A stretch of DNA of 64,000 nt from Carboxylicivirga mesophila (GCF_018271975.1 NZ_JAGUCN010000005.1:1-64000), one strand, 5' to 3'. Shown: positions 16,168 to 25,610, numbered from the stretch's first letter. A program made the numbers and translations. The notes: a model not told the origin generated them from the sequence alone.

Positions 16168-17196
16168 CTACAATAACCTTTTAATAGTTGACACAAAAGC
16201 CTTAATATCTTCTTCCCGGGTATCGAAAGAGGTCATCCATCGCACCTCTGAGCGACTTTCGTCCCAGACATAAAAGAAAAACTCATTTTGTAATGGCTCA
16301 ATCAGCGCTTTAGGTACCACTGCAAATACGCCATTTGACTCGACGGGCTGTGTAATATTCACTTGACTAACTTCCTTTAACTCTCTGGCCAGAAGAGCAG
16401 CCATATTATTGGAGTGACGGGCATTCTGTAACCACAGGTCATTCTGCAACAATGCAATAAACTGCGCCGACACATAACGCATTTTCGAGTGTAACTGGGT
16501 CGATTGCTTACGAATATACTTCACATTGTTTGCCAGTTCAGCATTAGCAAAAACAATGGCCTCCCCAAACATCAGTCCGTTTTTGGTTCCACCAAAAGAC
16601 AGTACATCAACGCCAGCCTTTATAGATGTTTCAGCTAATGTGCAGTCTAAAGCAGCAGCTGCATTGGCAATCCGGGCACCATCCATATGCAGGTATAATC
16701 CCATGCTGTGCACATAATCAGCTATTTCCTTTATTTCGTTAATTGAGTAAACGGTTCCCAACTCGGTAGCCTGAGTAATGGACACCACCTTAGGCTGTGA
16801 GTGATGCTCAAATCCAAAGCCATGCATGTATTGCTTAATCTGCGCTACTGTTATCTTGCCATTAGCTGTATCAATGGGCAATAGTTTACATCCTGATAGT
16901 TTCTCAGGTGCCCCACATTCATCAACATTGATATGGGCAGTACGCGCGCATACAACTGCATTATACGATTGTGCCAATGCCTGAATAGCGATAACATTGG
17001 CACCAGTTCCGTTATACACAAAAAATGTTTCAGTCTCTTGTCCAAATACCTGTTTAAATAGTTGTAAGGCATTTTCAGTTGTTTTATCACCGCCATAACC
17101 AACAGCATGTCCGTTGTTAGCCTCCGCAATAGCTTTTAATACCTCAGGATGCACACTGGCATTATTATCACTGGCAAAACCTCTTATATAACTCAT
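16168..17196 (-). CDS. ltaE: Low-specificity L-threonine aldolase
   Basis: A 342-residue PLP-dependent fold-type I enzyme of the beta-eliminating lyase/threonine aldolase group, splitting threonine to glycine and acetaldehyde. The PLP lysine is K205 in 'SFGGTKNG', and D172 in 'MDGARIANAA' should contact the pyridine nitrogen. Its start overlaps the preceding gene's stop by 4 bp, so it is translationally coupled to it. Specificity for allo- or L-threonine cannot be told. Confidence 0.88.
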   Translation of the reverse strand: MSYIRGFASDNNASVHPEVLKAIAEANNGHAVGYGGDKTTENALQLFKQVFGQETETFFVYNGTGANVIAIQALAQSYNAVVCARTAHINVDECGAPEKLSGCKLLPIDTANGKITVAQIKQYMHGFGFEHHSQPKVVSITQATELGTVYSINEIKEIADYVHSMGLYLHMDGARIANAAAALDCTLAETSIKAGVDVLSFGGTKNGLMFGEAIVFANAELANNVKYIRKQSTQLHSKMRYVSAQFIALLQNDLWLQNARHSNNMAALLARELKEVSQVNITQPVESNGVFAVVPKALIEPLQNEFFFYVWDESRSEVRWMTSFDTREEDIKAFVSTIKRLL

Positions 17197-18128
17197 TTAT
17201 ATTGTTTTATCTTAGTTCTACAATTTAATATTGAATGCTCATACACTTCTTTCGATATACACCTGTAACCAATATGCGCCTCATCAATGAAAAAGAAATG
17301 CCCTCCCCATTCATGCTTGACTGAGATGAAAACCTTTCGTTGTCCATTGTAAACAAAAATAGTTCGATGAATATGCCTGTTTTTCAGAGCAAATTCTTCG
17401 TTAGTCTCCCCCTCCGGATAAACAGGCTTTAAAGGCGGGGCGCCATTCATTTCGCGGCGTGCAAAGTCTTTATCAATGGTATTTGGTGTTTGCTCTTCTT
17501 CCTTAATGGGAATATCTGCAGTATTTTCTGAATTGGTATTATTAGCCCGTTTCTGCTTCTTGGTTTTTGTTGGCTTCTTTGCAGGCTTTTTAGCTTTAAC
17601 AGATGCTGATGCCTCTTCTCCTTCACGTCGCATCTGATCAATTCTGAATTTCACATTTAGCGAATAATCACGGTCATCGGCAAAATCGCCAAAGCGACCG
17701 TCAGAGCGCACTTCGCTTTTGTCGTACCGAATTTTGGCAACCGGATTTTGAAAGAAAACCGTATCTACCCACTCAAAAATTCTAAAAAGACGCACCGGCA
17801 TGTGATATGGTTCAATGGAGGAACTGGACACACCCTCTGGCAGATGCGTTGAGAACTCTATTACTTTTGTAACATAGCCTTCTTTCTTAAAAGAGAAGTT
17901 ATACTTCTTATTCCATTCTAAAGAGGTAAAAAAATGGCCATTGGCCGATACAGGTATATCTACATTCTGATTTCCACTGCTTAATTCCACCCTCACATCG
18001 CTGTAATTATTATTAACCTCCAGCACTTCACCACTTACCGGATACTGAGCAAAAACGAAAGAATAGAGCAACAGAAAGCCGGCTAACAGAAAGCCGGCCT
18101 TATGGTATTTTGTTGTAACTCTATTCAC
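17193..18128 (-). CDS. Unknown secreted protein with a CarboxypepD_reg-like N-terminal domain
   Basis: A 311-residue protein with a signal peptide (about residues 11-27, '...FVFAQ'). A beta-rich domain (about 28-95) resembles the carboxypeptidase regulatory-like fold ('VSGEVLEVNNNYSDVRVEL', 'KKEGYVTKVIEF'). Next is a charged Lys/Ala-rich linker (about 175-225) and a C-terminal segment of about 70 residues with conserved-looking Tyr, Arg and His. Function is unknown, and periplasmic or surface location is inferred. It heads the ltaE-rhomboid-thpR run. Confidence 0.7.
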   Translation of the reverse strand: MNRVTTKYHKAGFLLAGFLLLYSFVFAQYPVSGEVLEVNNNYSDVRVELSSGNQNVDIPVSANGHFFTSLEWNKKYNFSFKKEGYVTKVIEFSTHLPEGVSSSSIEPYHMPVRLFRIFEWVDTVFFQNPVAKIRYDKSEVRSDGRFGDFADDRDYSLNVKFRIDQMRREGEEASASVKAKKPAKKPTKTKKQKRANNTNSENTADIPIKEEEQTPNTIDKDFARREMNGAPPLKPVYPEGETNEEFALKNRHIHRTIFVYNGQRKVFISVKHEWGGHFFFIDEAHIGYRCISKEVYEHSILNCRTKIKQYK

Positions 18129-18162
18129 ATCTCAGGCAATTGGTTTGCCTAAAATTAGAAAA

Positions 18163-19266
18163 TTAATCGTTAAAAACTAATAATGGTGTGGTAGAATGGA
18201 ACAGCATCTTCTTAGCAAGGTTGGGATTGATAATACGACTGATTAGATTTCTACGCCTGCGAGTGAATGATAACATATCAATATGATTATCCCTCACATA
18301 GCTCTCTATTCCAACGAACAGGTCTTCGTGCTCAATTAAATCACACTTCACCAGATTCTCATCATAATTTGCTTTAATGTGTTCTCTGAGACCGGCCATC
18401 CGCACTTCATCCCATTGCGAATGCTCTTTTGAACTCACATGCCCACACGTAACCATCATTTTTAACGGGCGAACCAATTGCTCCAGTTTTTCTAGTGATC
18501 TGAAATCAGCTTCCTGAAAGTCGGTGGCGTATAGAATATTCTTAAGGGCGCCTAAACCTGTATATTCAAAATCTTCGGGTATAGCTAATACCGGGACTTT
18601 AGCTGTTTCCATCACCTCAGCTGTAACACTACCAATCAGATCGGCTGCTTTACGGTCGGCACCACGTGTACCCATTATAATAACCAACGGCCGGTACACC
18701 TTGCTATACTTCACAATTTCATCTTCGGCAATGCCTTTTACCAGTTCCATCTTTAATGAAACAGGTTTTTCCAGTTGTTCATTTTTTTGGTTCAGGTAGG
18801 CTTTCATTTCCTCCATACCTTCACGGGCTTTTTCCTCCAGTTCCATGACCATTTCCTCGGTATTCACCTCATAGGCAAAGGTATCTGAAAATGGCATTGT
18901 ACTGATAATGGGATTAAAATAAGTATGAAACACTGTTAACTCTGCATTTAGCTCTTGCGCCCAATCTAAAGCGAATTCAGCTGCTTTGCGTGAGTAATCG
19001 GAGAAGTCGATCGGCAACAGGATACGAGGAGGTATACTTTCAACCTCCACAGGTTCCATTTCTTCCAACATCATTCCCTCTAATACAGGCATTGCCCTTT
19101 CTAATGAGAATTCTGATATTCTAACTTTAACGCCTGTGGAAACTGCTCCCTGAATTAAGTTGGTATTTTCCAGGAAACTTTCAATCCCTTCGGCTTCAAG
19201 CAATGTTTTAAGTATATGCGCCCGTTCAAAGGATAATACGGCTAAAGTGATGATTTTTTCTTCCAT
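18163..19266 (-). CDS. Tandem universal stress protein with N-terminal DUF2007-like domain
   Basis: A 367-residue protein. Residues about 1-68 resemble the DUF2007 'signal transducing' domain ('FERAHILKTLLEAEGIESFLEN'). Two UspA domains follow: about 80-225, which has an ATP-binding-like 'MGTRGADRKAADLIGSVT', and about 235-367, which ends 'LFHSTTPLLVFND'. The second domain lacks a clear G-2x-G-9x-G loop and may not bind nucleotide. It lies 34 bp upstream of the next minus-strand gene and may be in the same transcript. A stress-response role is inferred from the family. Confidence 0.8.
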   Translation of the reverse strand: MEEKIITLAVLSFERAHILKTLLEAEGIESFLENTNLIQGAVSTGVKVRISEFSLERAMPVLEGMMLEEMEPVEVESIPPRILLPIDFSDYSRKAAEFALDWAQELNAELTVFHTYFNPIISTMPFSDTFAYEVNTEEMVMELEEKAREGMEEMKAYLNQKNEQLEKPVSLKMELVKGIAEDEIVKYSKVYRPLVIIMGTRGADRKAADLIGSVTAEVMETAKVPVLAIPEDFEYTGLGALKNILYATDFQEADFRSLEKLEQLVRPLKMMVTCGHVSSKEHSQWDEVRMAGLREHIKANYDENLVKCDLIEHEDLFVGIESYVRDNHIDMLSFTRRRRNLISRIINPNLAKKMLFHSTTPLLVFND

Positions 19267-19360
19267 GGCGTAATCGTTTAGAAGGTCAGTTACTTTTTCA
19301 AAAAAGTTAACTTAAAAAAAGAAAATAATCAACTCAATTAACCTTAAAAACCCTTTATTT

Positions 19361-21571
19361 TTAGGCGCCTACACGGGATACTGTATAGACCCCTTTAATG
19401 TTTTTAATTTTCTTAATCAAAGTGGTCAGACTATTGGTATTATCAACAAAAACAGTGAGTGTTCCTTCAAAAATACCTTCATGCGAATCAATTGCCATGG
19501 AACGAATTTTAATTTTCATTTCCTTAGAGATAACCTGAGAAATATTGGTAACAATTCCAATATCATCAACACCGGTTATTTTGAGCGTTGCCTGGTAATT
19601 TGCATCCGAACCGCTGGTCCATTGCGCCTTAACAATACGATATCCAAACTTAGTGTGCATATCAAGTGCATTAGGGCATGTTCGACGATGAATTTTTATA
19701 CCTCCCATTGATGCCACAAAACCAAAAATATCGTCCCCGAAGATAGGATTACAACACTTGGCCAGCTTATAATCTACATTCGTAAGGCTTTTGTCAATCA
19801 TCAACACATCATCATCGGGCAAATCTTCTTTACCAGCCACAAAGTTTTCAGCACTGCGTTCTTTGTCGGACTCCGTTCCTTCTTCCTCTTTCTTCTCCAG
19901 GTTAATGATAAACTCCTTAATGCGCGAAAAATCGATTTTATCAATGGCTATTGAACGCATAAAATCCTGAACAGTCTTATAGCCAAACCCTTTAACCATT
20001 TGATTAAGTAGCTGGTCAGTTAGTTCATATTTCCAATTCTTTAGCCTTCTTATTAACATCTCACGACCAAGCTCTGCTTCTTTGTACTCAATATCACGCA
20101 GTGCCTGTTTAAGCTTCGACTTAGCCTTGGAAGTTACCACAATATTGAGCCAGTCTTTTTTGGGTGCCTGGTTGTTGGCCGTTTGAATATCTACATGATC
20201 GCCATTTTGAAGTTGGTACTTAATGGGTACATTCTTATTATTCACGCGGCCACCAATGCATTTCTTCCCTACTTCGGAGTGGATTTCAAAAGCAAAATCC
20301 AAAACAGTAGCACCTTTCTTTAGGCGTCGAAGATCTCCTTTAGGCGTAAAAACAAATACTTCCTCATCGTATAAATCCAGCTTAAAGTCATCAATGAAGT
20401 CAACTGCATTAAGCTCAGGATTTTCAAGGATTTCACGCACATTTGACAACCACTCATCCATGCCCTTCTCTCCTTTGTGTCCTTTATACTTCCAGTGAGC
20501 AGCCAGGCCTTTTTCGGCGACTTCATTCATGCGTTCCGTCCGTATCTGCACTTCCACCCACTTGTTCTCGGGCCCTAATACAGTTGTATGCAATGATTCA
20601 TAGCCATTTGACTTTGGAACAGATATCCAATCGCGCAAACGGCTTGGATTAGGCTGATACTTATCAGTGACTACCGAATAGACCTGCCAGCACTCTGCCT
20701 TTTCCTTTTCCAACTCACTGTCCAGAATTACCCGTATAGCAAAAAGGTCATATACATTTTCAAATTCGGTATTTTGTTTCTTGATTTTATTATAGATGGA
20801 ATGAATCGTCTTTGTACGCCCCTTTATTTCAAATTTCAATCCTTGTTTTTTAAGTTGTTTCTCGAGTGGCTCGATAAACTCACGGATGTACTTATCACGC
20901 GCTCGCTTGGTTTCATTAAGCTTTTTGGCAATAAAAGAGTACATCTCACGGTTAGTAAACTTCATCACCAAATCCTCCATTTCGGACTTGATGTTGTACA
21001 AGCCTAAACGATGAGCCATAGGTGCATATAAATAAGCAACCTCGCTGCTGATACGCTGTTGATCATCGGCACTGTACAAAGCCAACTGACGCATTGTTCT
21101 TAATCGATTAGCAATTATGAGCAAGACAACACGTATATCTTCGGCAAATGTTAACAGCAGCTTTCTGAAATTATCATTTTCAATGGAGGTATTTTTATTG
21201 TATAACTCGCCAACCTTAACCAAGCCACGGGTTATCAGAGCCACTTGTTTCCCAAAGGTGCTCTCAACCTCGTCACTCGTGACAGCACCATTCAGCACAG
21301 CATCGTATAAAAGCGCTCCAATAACGGCAATACGGCTTAAACCAAGCTCATTAACAACAACAAGAGCTACTTCAATCGCTTCAACCACCTTAAGTTCTCC
21401 ACCTTCGTTACGCGCTACACCGGCATCATGAGTAGCTGTAATATTCAGAGCTTTACGAATCAAGCCAATATCGTCCTTTTCCATCATTGGCTTACACGCC
21501 ACCAATAGGCGCTTATAAGCCAGTCGTAATTCTTCTCTTTCTTCCGTTTCTATTGCACTATTTAAAGCCAT
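19361..21571 (-). CDS. relA: RelA-like (p)ppGpp synthetase with degenerate hydrolase domain
   Basis: A 736-residue long RelA/SpoT homologue: pseudo-hydrolase (about 30-200), synthetase (about 225-360), TGS (about 395-460), helical region and C-terminal ACT domain (about 665-736). Synthetase motifs are intact ('YDLFAIRVI', 'NGYESLHTTV', 'VEVQIRT'). The HD hydrolase motifs are lost: 'GEPYIIHP' is GELKVVEA (His to Glu64), 'HDVVEDT' is YDAVLNG (residues 89-95). The protein should make but not degrade (p)ppGpp, so a second homologue must exist elsewhere. It is probably monocistronic. Confidence 0.9.
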   Translation of the reverse strand: MALNSAIETEEREELRLAYKRLLVACKPMMEKDDIGLIRKALNITATHDAGVARNEGGELKVVEAIEVALVVVNELGLSRIAVIGALLYDAVLNGAVTSDEVESTFGKQVALITRGLVKVGELYNKNTSIENDNFRKLLLTFAEDIRVVLLIIANRLRTMRQLALYSADDQQRISSEVAYLYAPMAHRLGLYNIKSEMEDLVMKFTNREMYSFIAKKLNETKRARDKYIREFIEPLEKQLKKQGLKFEIKGRTKTIHSIYNKIKKQNTEFENVYDLFAIRVILDSELEKEKAECWQVYSVVTDKYQPNPSRLRDWISVPKSNGYESLHTTVLGPENKWVEVQIRTERMNEVAEKGLAAHWKYKGHKGEKGMDEWLSNVREILENPELNAVDFIDDFKLDLYDEEVFVFTPKGDLRRLKKGATVLDFAFEIHSEVGKKCIGGRVNNKNVPIKYQLQNGDHVDIQTANNQAPKKDWLNIVVTSKAKSKLKQALRDIEYKEAELGREMLIRRLKNWKYELTDQLLNQMVKGFGYKTVQDFMRSIAIDKIDFSRIKEFIINLEKKEEEGTESDKERSAENFVAGKEDLPDDDVLMIDKSLTNVDYKLAKCCNPIFGDDIFGFVASMGGIKIHRRTCPNALDMHTKFGYRIVKAQWTSGSDANYQATLKITGVDDIGIVTNISQVISKEMKIKIRSMAIDSHEGIFEGTLTVFVDNTNSLTTLIKKIKNIKGVYTVSRVGA

Positions 21572-21881
21572 TAATAACTCTCTTTTAATATCTTATATTA
21601 CCTTACCTCAATCACAACACAAGGTTAGCCATCCGGCGTAATCTCAATATAACCAAAATACTCGGCTTTATTTTTTACAAATTATACCTGTATTATAAAC
21701 ATGCTTGTAAAGTTATAACTTTATCACAAAATGAATTTACAGAAAGTAAACAGATAATAATAAAAGCCGATGATTTATCATTATCTTTCCACGAACGTAT
21801 GGATTTGGTACATTAAATAAATTGACAACTTAAATAAGCTTTTGTACCTTATAAACTTTAATAACCTTAAAATTATAGGCC
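21572..21881. other. Divergent intergenic region between relA and the YtxH gene
   Basis: About 310 bp, AT-rich, with no gene seen. It contains a perfect 16-bp palindrome, TAAAGTTATAACTTTA, at 21708-21723, which could be a regulator site. It must carry promoters for both flanking genes, but I cannot place them with confidence. Confidence 0.5.
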
Positions 21882-22169
21882 ATGAAGTATACTGGATTAT
21901 TTTTAGGAGGTTTAATTACCGGAGCAGCTCTGGGGGCCTCATTAGCTTTACTTTACGCGCCACAAACTGGCAAAGAAACTAGGGATCAGGTTAAAGCTAA
22001 AATTAAGGAAATGGAAACCGAATTACAGCAACTTCGCGAAAAGGTGAAAGTAAAAGGTGGCGAGCTTAAAGAAGAGATGAAAGTTAAGATGAATGAAATT
22101 GAGAAAAAGATTGAAAATCTCATCAATGAGTACAAAAAGAATCTTGAACCAAGCCATGGAGCCAACTAG
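21882..22169 (+). CDS. YtxH-domain membrane protein
   Basis: A 95-residue protein with one N-terminal transmembrane segment (about residues 5-25) and the YtxH signature 'LLYAPQTGKETRDQ' just after it. The rest is a charged helix, probably coiled coil. Such proteins are small stress-linked envelope components of unknown biochemical role. It is the first of three co-directional small membrane-associated genes. Confidence 0.85.
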   Translation: MKYTGLFLGGLITGAALGASLALLYAPQTGKETRDQVKAKIKEMETELQQLREKVKVKGGELKEEMKVKMNEIEKKIENLINEYKKNLEPSHGAN

Positions 22170-22238
22170 CTCTGAAAAATCTATTTCAACCTAATATCCC
22201 GGAAAGTTACTTTTCGGGGTATTTTATTAACACACATC

Positions 22239-22610
22239 ATGAAGGAACATCTATCTGAAGAAATTAATGAAGTTAAAGATGAGTTTGAAGAATATGTTAA
22301 CGCTCGTTTAGATTTAGCCAAACTTCATACCGCTGAAAACCTATCTCGTTTTTTTTCGGGCATGCTCATTAAAATGGGATTGTTTTATTTATTCTTTTTC
22401 GTTTTGTTGTTTATATCACTGGCAGTAGCTTTCTGGCTCAATGATTTGTTTGAGGGCAAAGGAGTTGGATTTTTTATAGTTGCTGGCTTTTATCTGCTTA
22501 TAGCCCTTTTATTTTATGCTATGCGCAAGGTACTTATTCAACGACCTATCATCCAGTCATTTGTTCAACTATTTTTCCCTAAATACACGCAATACGATGA
22601 ATCTAAGTAG
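22239..22610 (+). CDS. Phage-holin-like membrane protein (Holin-X/PF07332 type)
   Basis: A 123-residue protein with an N-terminal charged helix, two transmembrane segments (about residues 43-66 and 75-98) and a short tail. The pattern fits the Holin_X/YqjE-like family that commonly accompanies YtxH genes. No phage genes are nearby, so a lysis role is unlikely. Its last codons overlap the start of the next gene by 14 bp. Confidence 0.75.
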   Translation: MKEHLSEEINEVKDEFEEYVNARLDLAKLHTAENLSRFFSGMLIKMGLFYLFFFVLLFISLAVAFWLNDLFEGKGVGFFIVAGFYLLIALLFYAMRKVLIQRPIIQSFVQLFFPKYTQYDESK

Positions 22611-22872
22611 AAATTCCTATAATCACATCAAGTCCTTTGAAGACTTTGAGAGCGAAAAGATGAAGCTCTATTACCAGATAAGGCTATCTGAAAAAAAGTT
22701 AGAATTGCGGTATATTGAGCTGGTATCATTCTTAAACCCAATGAGACTGGTTCCCTTTCTGGTAAGTAGTTGGTTGACACCCCTGGCGGTATCGTTCAGA
22801 GATTTGATAGTTGGCTTCTTCACCCGCAGTTCGCAGTCAACAAACAATCCTGAACAAACAGAAAAAGAGTAA
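22597..22872 (+). CDS. Small unknown protein, third gene of the YtxH-holin set
   Basis: A 91-residue protein read from the ATG at 22597, overlapping the holin-like gene. An earlier in-frame start (22516) would lie deep inside that gene and is less likely. It has a charged helical N-terminal half and one weakly hydrophobic stretch (about residues 48-72). The family is not recognised. Position, overlap and direction suggest it works with the two preceding proteins in the envelope. Confidence 0.6.
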   Translation: MNLSRNSYNHIKSFEDFESEKMKLYYQIRLSEKKLELRYIELVSFLNPMRLVPFLVSSWLTPLAVSFRDLIVGFFTRSSQSTNNPEQTEKE

Positions 22873-22923
22873 TAACAACCCTAAAAAAGCGCGCTAAGTT
22901 TTTTATTTTAAAGATAGAAACAC

Positions 22924-22931
22924 TATTTTTG
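22924..22931 (+). promoter_or_regulatory. -7 box for rplS
   Basis: TATTTTTG, 86 bp before rplS, giving a leader of roughly 80 nt in which ribosomal-protein autoregulation could act. Confidence 0.5.
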
Positions 22932-23017
22932 CAGCCGATTTCACGTAATCTCTTACTGAACGAGGGAGTCATGTAATATTGCGTGAATAAAGTTTAATCC
23001 AATAAAATTTCCAAAAA

Positions 23018-23365
23018 ATGGATTTAATTAAAGTAGCCGAAGCCGCTTTTGAAGGCGGAGTTGAGATGCCTGATTTCGGTCCTGGTGATAACATCGCAGT
23101 ATCGTACAAAATTAAAGAGGGTAACAAAGAACGTATTCAGGTATTTAAAGGCGTAGTTATCCAAATCAAAGGTCAGGGAAACAACAAGCGTTTCACAGTT
23201 AGAAAAGTATCTAACAACGTAGGTGTTGAGCGTATCTTCCCATTCAATTCACCTTTTATCGAGAAAGTTGAACTATTACGTCAAGGTAAAGTTCGTCGTG
23301 CTAAGTTGTACTATTTACGTGGTCTTCGTGGTAAAAAAGCTCGTATCAAAGAGAAAAGAAGCTAA
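23018..23365 (+). CDS. rplS: 50S ribosomal protein L19
   Basis: A 115-residue ribosomal protein L19, located at the 30S-50S interface. Family blocks are '[29 protein letters not shown]' (split around residue 35), '[27 protein letters not shown]' and the basic C-terminus '[17 protein letters not shown]'. In many bacteria rplS follows trmD. Here it stands alone with its own promoter and terminator. Confidence 0.97.
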   Translation: MDLIKVAEAAFEGGVEMPDFGPGDNIAVSYKIKEGNKERIQVFKGVVIQIKGQGNNKRFTVRKVSNNVGVERIFPFNSPFIEKVELLRQGKVRRAKLYYLRGLRGKKARIKEKRS

Positions 23366-23387
23366 GCCATTATATAATGGTGATAAG

Positions 23388-23418
23388 AAGCCTGACTTGT
23401 TTAAGTCAGGCTTTTTTT
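23388..23418. terminator. Terminator between rplS and the convergent glycosyltransferase gene
   Basis: AAGCCTGACTT pairs perfectly with AAGTCAGGCTT and is followed by a T-run. The convergent minus-strand gene stops at 23424. A separate perfect palindrome, CCATTATATAATGG, lies just before it at 23367-23380. Confidence 0.9.
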
Positions 23419-23423
23419 TATTT

Positions 23424-25610
23424 CTACTCAGCAAAAAGTTGAGCATAATACAACTCACATAAAGCATAGTGCGACAACCAGTAAGCACTGGTAGCTTCAA
23501 GTGTCATTTGAGGGTTAATACTTCTACCAGACAAAGAACTGTAACATCCGCCAGTTTGGGAATCATACAAACATTTACCAATTGTATTATCACCCAGGTA
23601 CCATGAATGCACTTGCCATGCTTTTCTTAAGCAACGTGCATCATCAGCAATCACAAACAGCTTGGCAAAAGCTTTGACCATCCAAACACCTTCAATAGCA
23701 TTCTGATCTGCTGACGCTTTAGCCTTTGCCTCTCCTTTTGCGACACCTGCCACCTTCGGAATAAACCTGTCTTCGGCCAAAACCATCTTCTCTACAAAGC
23801 GCAAAGCCCTTTTGGCTAGAGTCAATAAGGCTTCATCATGCAAGAGCTCATAAGCACACAATAACGCATAAGGCACAAGCCCCAACTGCGAACCCAACTC
23901 ATCGGCATGCCATTGCCAGTTTTGAATTTTGTCGGCTGGGAAAAGCCCTTGGAGGTGTGCACTCCACTTTTTGAGCAGATCCTCAAACTCCTGATGTCCA
24001 TGTTCTGTATTAAGCACTTTAGTTAGTCCAATAACGCCTAATGCCAATGCATTAGCTCCATTAAGTTCAACTCGCTGAGAAATATCGAGGAACAGACCAT
24101 AGGCCATATCCTTAATGCCAGCATCCACATCGGAAGCATACAATACACCCAATGAACTAATTGTCTGCCCCAGAGCTAATCCAGAGCATTGATGCTTTAA
24201 TTCACCTGCATAACTATTCGATGTGCTAGCAGTTTTAGTATCATTTAGCACGAGTTGAATAAATGATAAGCATTTCTTAATTCCTTGTAGATAAATATCA
24301 TCGGAAACAGACATGTAAGCATTCGTAAATACTTCAAGAGCCAAAGCATTTGACCTCAAACAATAGCCCCCTCCTAGATCGGCGACTCCATACAAGGTCT
24401 GCTTAAGGTAACCCAGATTATTCTCCAGTGATTGAATATGTTGTAAATTAAGTTCTGGGAGATAAGCCAACTCAAATGCACTCTTAATTGGTTCAACAGG
24501 CCTTCCTTTAACCGTATAAATAAGCTCCAAGAGTTTTTTAGTGACCAAATCACTCGTATGTTGAGCACCATATAGCGTTGCATTTTCGCGATAGCGTTGC
24601 ACCTCATTTTTATTACGAAGCATGGCCATCAGCTCCGATGACAGTTCTGTGGCCGACCTGAATGAGAAAAAGTTACCCTTTTGCTCATCTAATAGTTCAC
24701 TAGCAAACCAGGTAGGTGTGGATAAAATGGCGGCACCACTGTTAACAGCCATGCTCAAATAAATATCTTCAAGAAGTTTTTCTTCGATACACGCAGAAAC
24801 ATACACATCAGCACTATGCATCAATCGTTCCATATTATTACCAACAGAGTGCCAATCAATAATCTTTACGGATGACAACACGCCTCTTTGCATGGCTAAT
24901 CGCATCAGCGATTTAATATATTCGTCAGTCAGCCTGCCTGAGGTACTGGCATTAACAATTAACAATTTAGTACCATGATTGCTTTTTTGCACTACTGGTA
25001 AGGCGTTAATGATGGTCTCAAAACCCGATGAGGCAGTCATTTCACCACAAGCCAATATGAGTTTTGAACAATCTGCTTCAATTAATTCTGTCCTTTCTTC
25101 GGGCATCATGGGTGTAAAAGCTGTTATGCCAATAGAATGCCGTAACAACTTATCCCTGTTTATTTTATAGTAATGCTCCAGAAACTCAACGCCCAGTTGG
25201 CTAAAGGTAAGTATACGCTCTGAGCGCTTAGCCAGGAAACCCATAATTGCCTTCTCTTGTCTGCACGGCTCATTTTCAACCTTATGCACAATTGTTACCA
25301 GCGGCACCTTCAGCTGACTTACAAGATTCAGTATATTGACACCTCCATTTCCTCCAAAAGCCGCAGAGGCATATTGCAATAAGCACACATCAAAGCGTGT
25401 ATTAATTAACTCTGCTGCCAATTGATAATCAGACAAACAATGCTTATCAAAAATTAAAAGGCTGCTATCGGATAAACCATTTGAAAAAGTAATGGTTTCA
25501 ATTGTTAAATTATCATTACCAAGCTGCCCAACGGCAGCAGAAAGCTGTGCTGTATGAAGAGCTAATCGAGGGTTGTTGTCAACCACCGGAGCCAGTACGA
25601 CTACTTTCAT
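23424..25610 (-). CDS. Glycosyltransferase-like protein with C-terminal alpha/alpha-barrel-like domain
   Basis: A 728-residue protein. Residues about 1-370 look like a GT-B glycosyltransferase: an opening Rossmann strand 'MKVVVLAPV', a middle 'TIVHKVENEPCRQEKAIM', and a second Rossmann half with 'ACIEEKLLEDIYLSMAVNSGAAILST' where family-4 transferases have their donor-binding E-x7-E region. Residues about 390-728 are Trp- and Ala-rich helices resembling the six-hairpin fold of glycosidases/epimerases. Such two-domain proteins occur in Bacteroidota. Donor, acceptor and the role of the second domain are unknown. Confidence 0.65.
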   Translation of the reverse strand: MKVVVLAPVVDNNPRLALHTAQLSAAVGQLGNDNLTIETITFSNGLSDSSLLIFDKHCLSDYQLAAELINTRFDVCLLQYASAAFGGNGGVNILNLVSQLKVPLVTIVHKVENEPCRQEKAIMGFLAKRSERILTFSQLGVEFLEHYYKINRDKLLRHSIGITAFTPMMPEERTELIEADCSKLILACGEMTASSGFETIINALPVVQKSNHGTKLLIVNASTSGRLTDEYIKSLMRLAMQRGVLSSVKIIDWHSVGNNMERLMHSADVYVSACIEEKLLEDIYLSMAVNSGAAILSTPTWFASELLDEQKGNFFSFRSATELSSELMAMLRNKNEVQRYRENATLYGAQHTSDLVTKKLLELIYTVKGRPVEPIKSAFELAYLPELNLQHIQSLENNLGYLKQTLYGVADLGGGYCLRSNALALEVFTNAYMSVSDDIYLQGIKKCLSFIQLVLNDTKTASTSNSYAGELKHQCSGLALGQTISSLGVLYASDVDAGIKDMAYGLFLDISQRVELNGANALALGVIGLTKVLNTEHGHQEFEDLLKKWSAHLQGLFPADKIQNWQWHADELGSQLGLVPYALLCAYELLHDEALLTLAKRALRFVEKMVLAEDRFIPKVAGVAKGEAKAKASADQNAIEGVWMVKAFAKLFVIADDARCLRKAWQVHSWYLGDNTIGKCLYDSQTGGCYSSLSGRSINPQMTLEATSAYWLSHYALCELYYAQLFAE

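Noticed and set aside
22239-22610. Prophage remnant because of the holin-like protein
   Set aside because: No other phage genes. This holin-like family is a normal chromosomal companion of YtxH genes.
22873-23017. Riboswitch or structured leader before rplS
   Set aside because: A leader of about 80 nt exists but I could not identify a known ribosomal leader fold in it.
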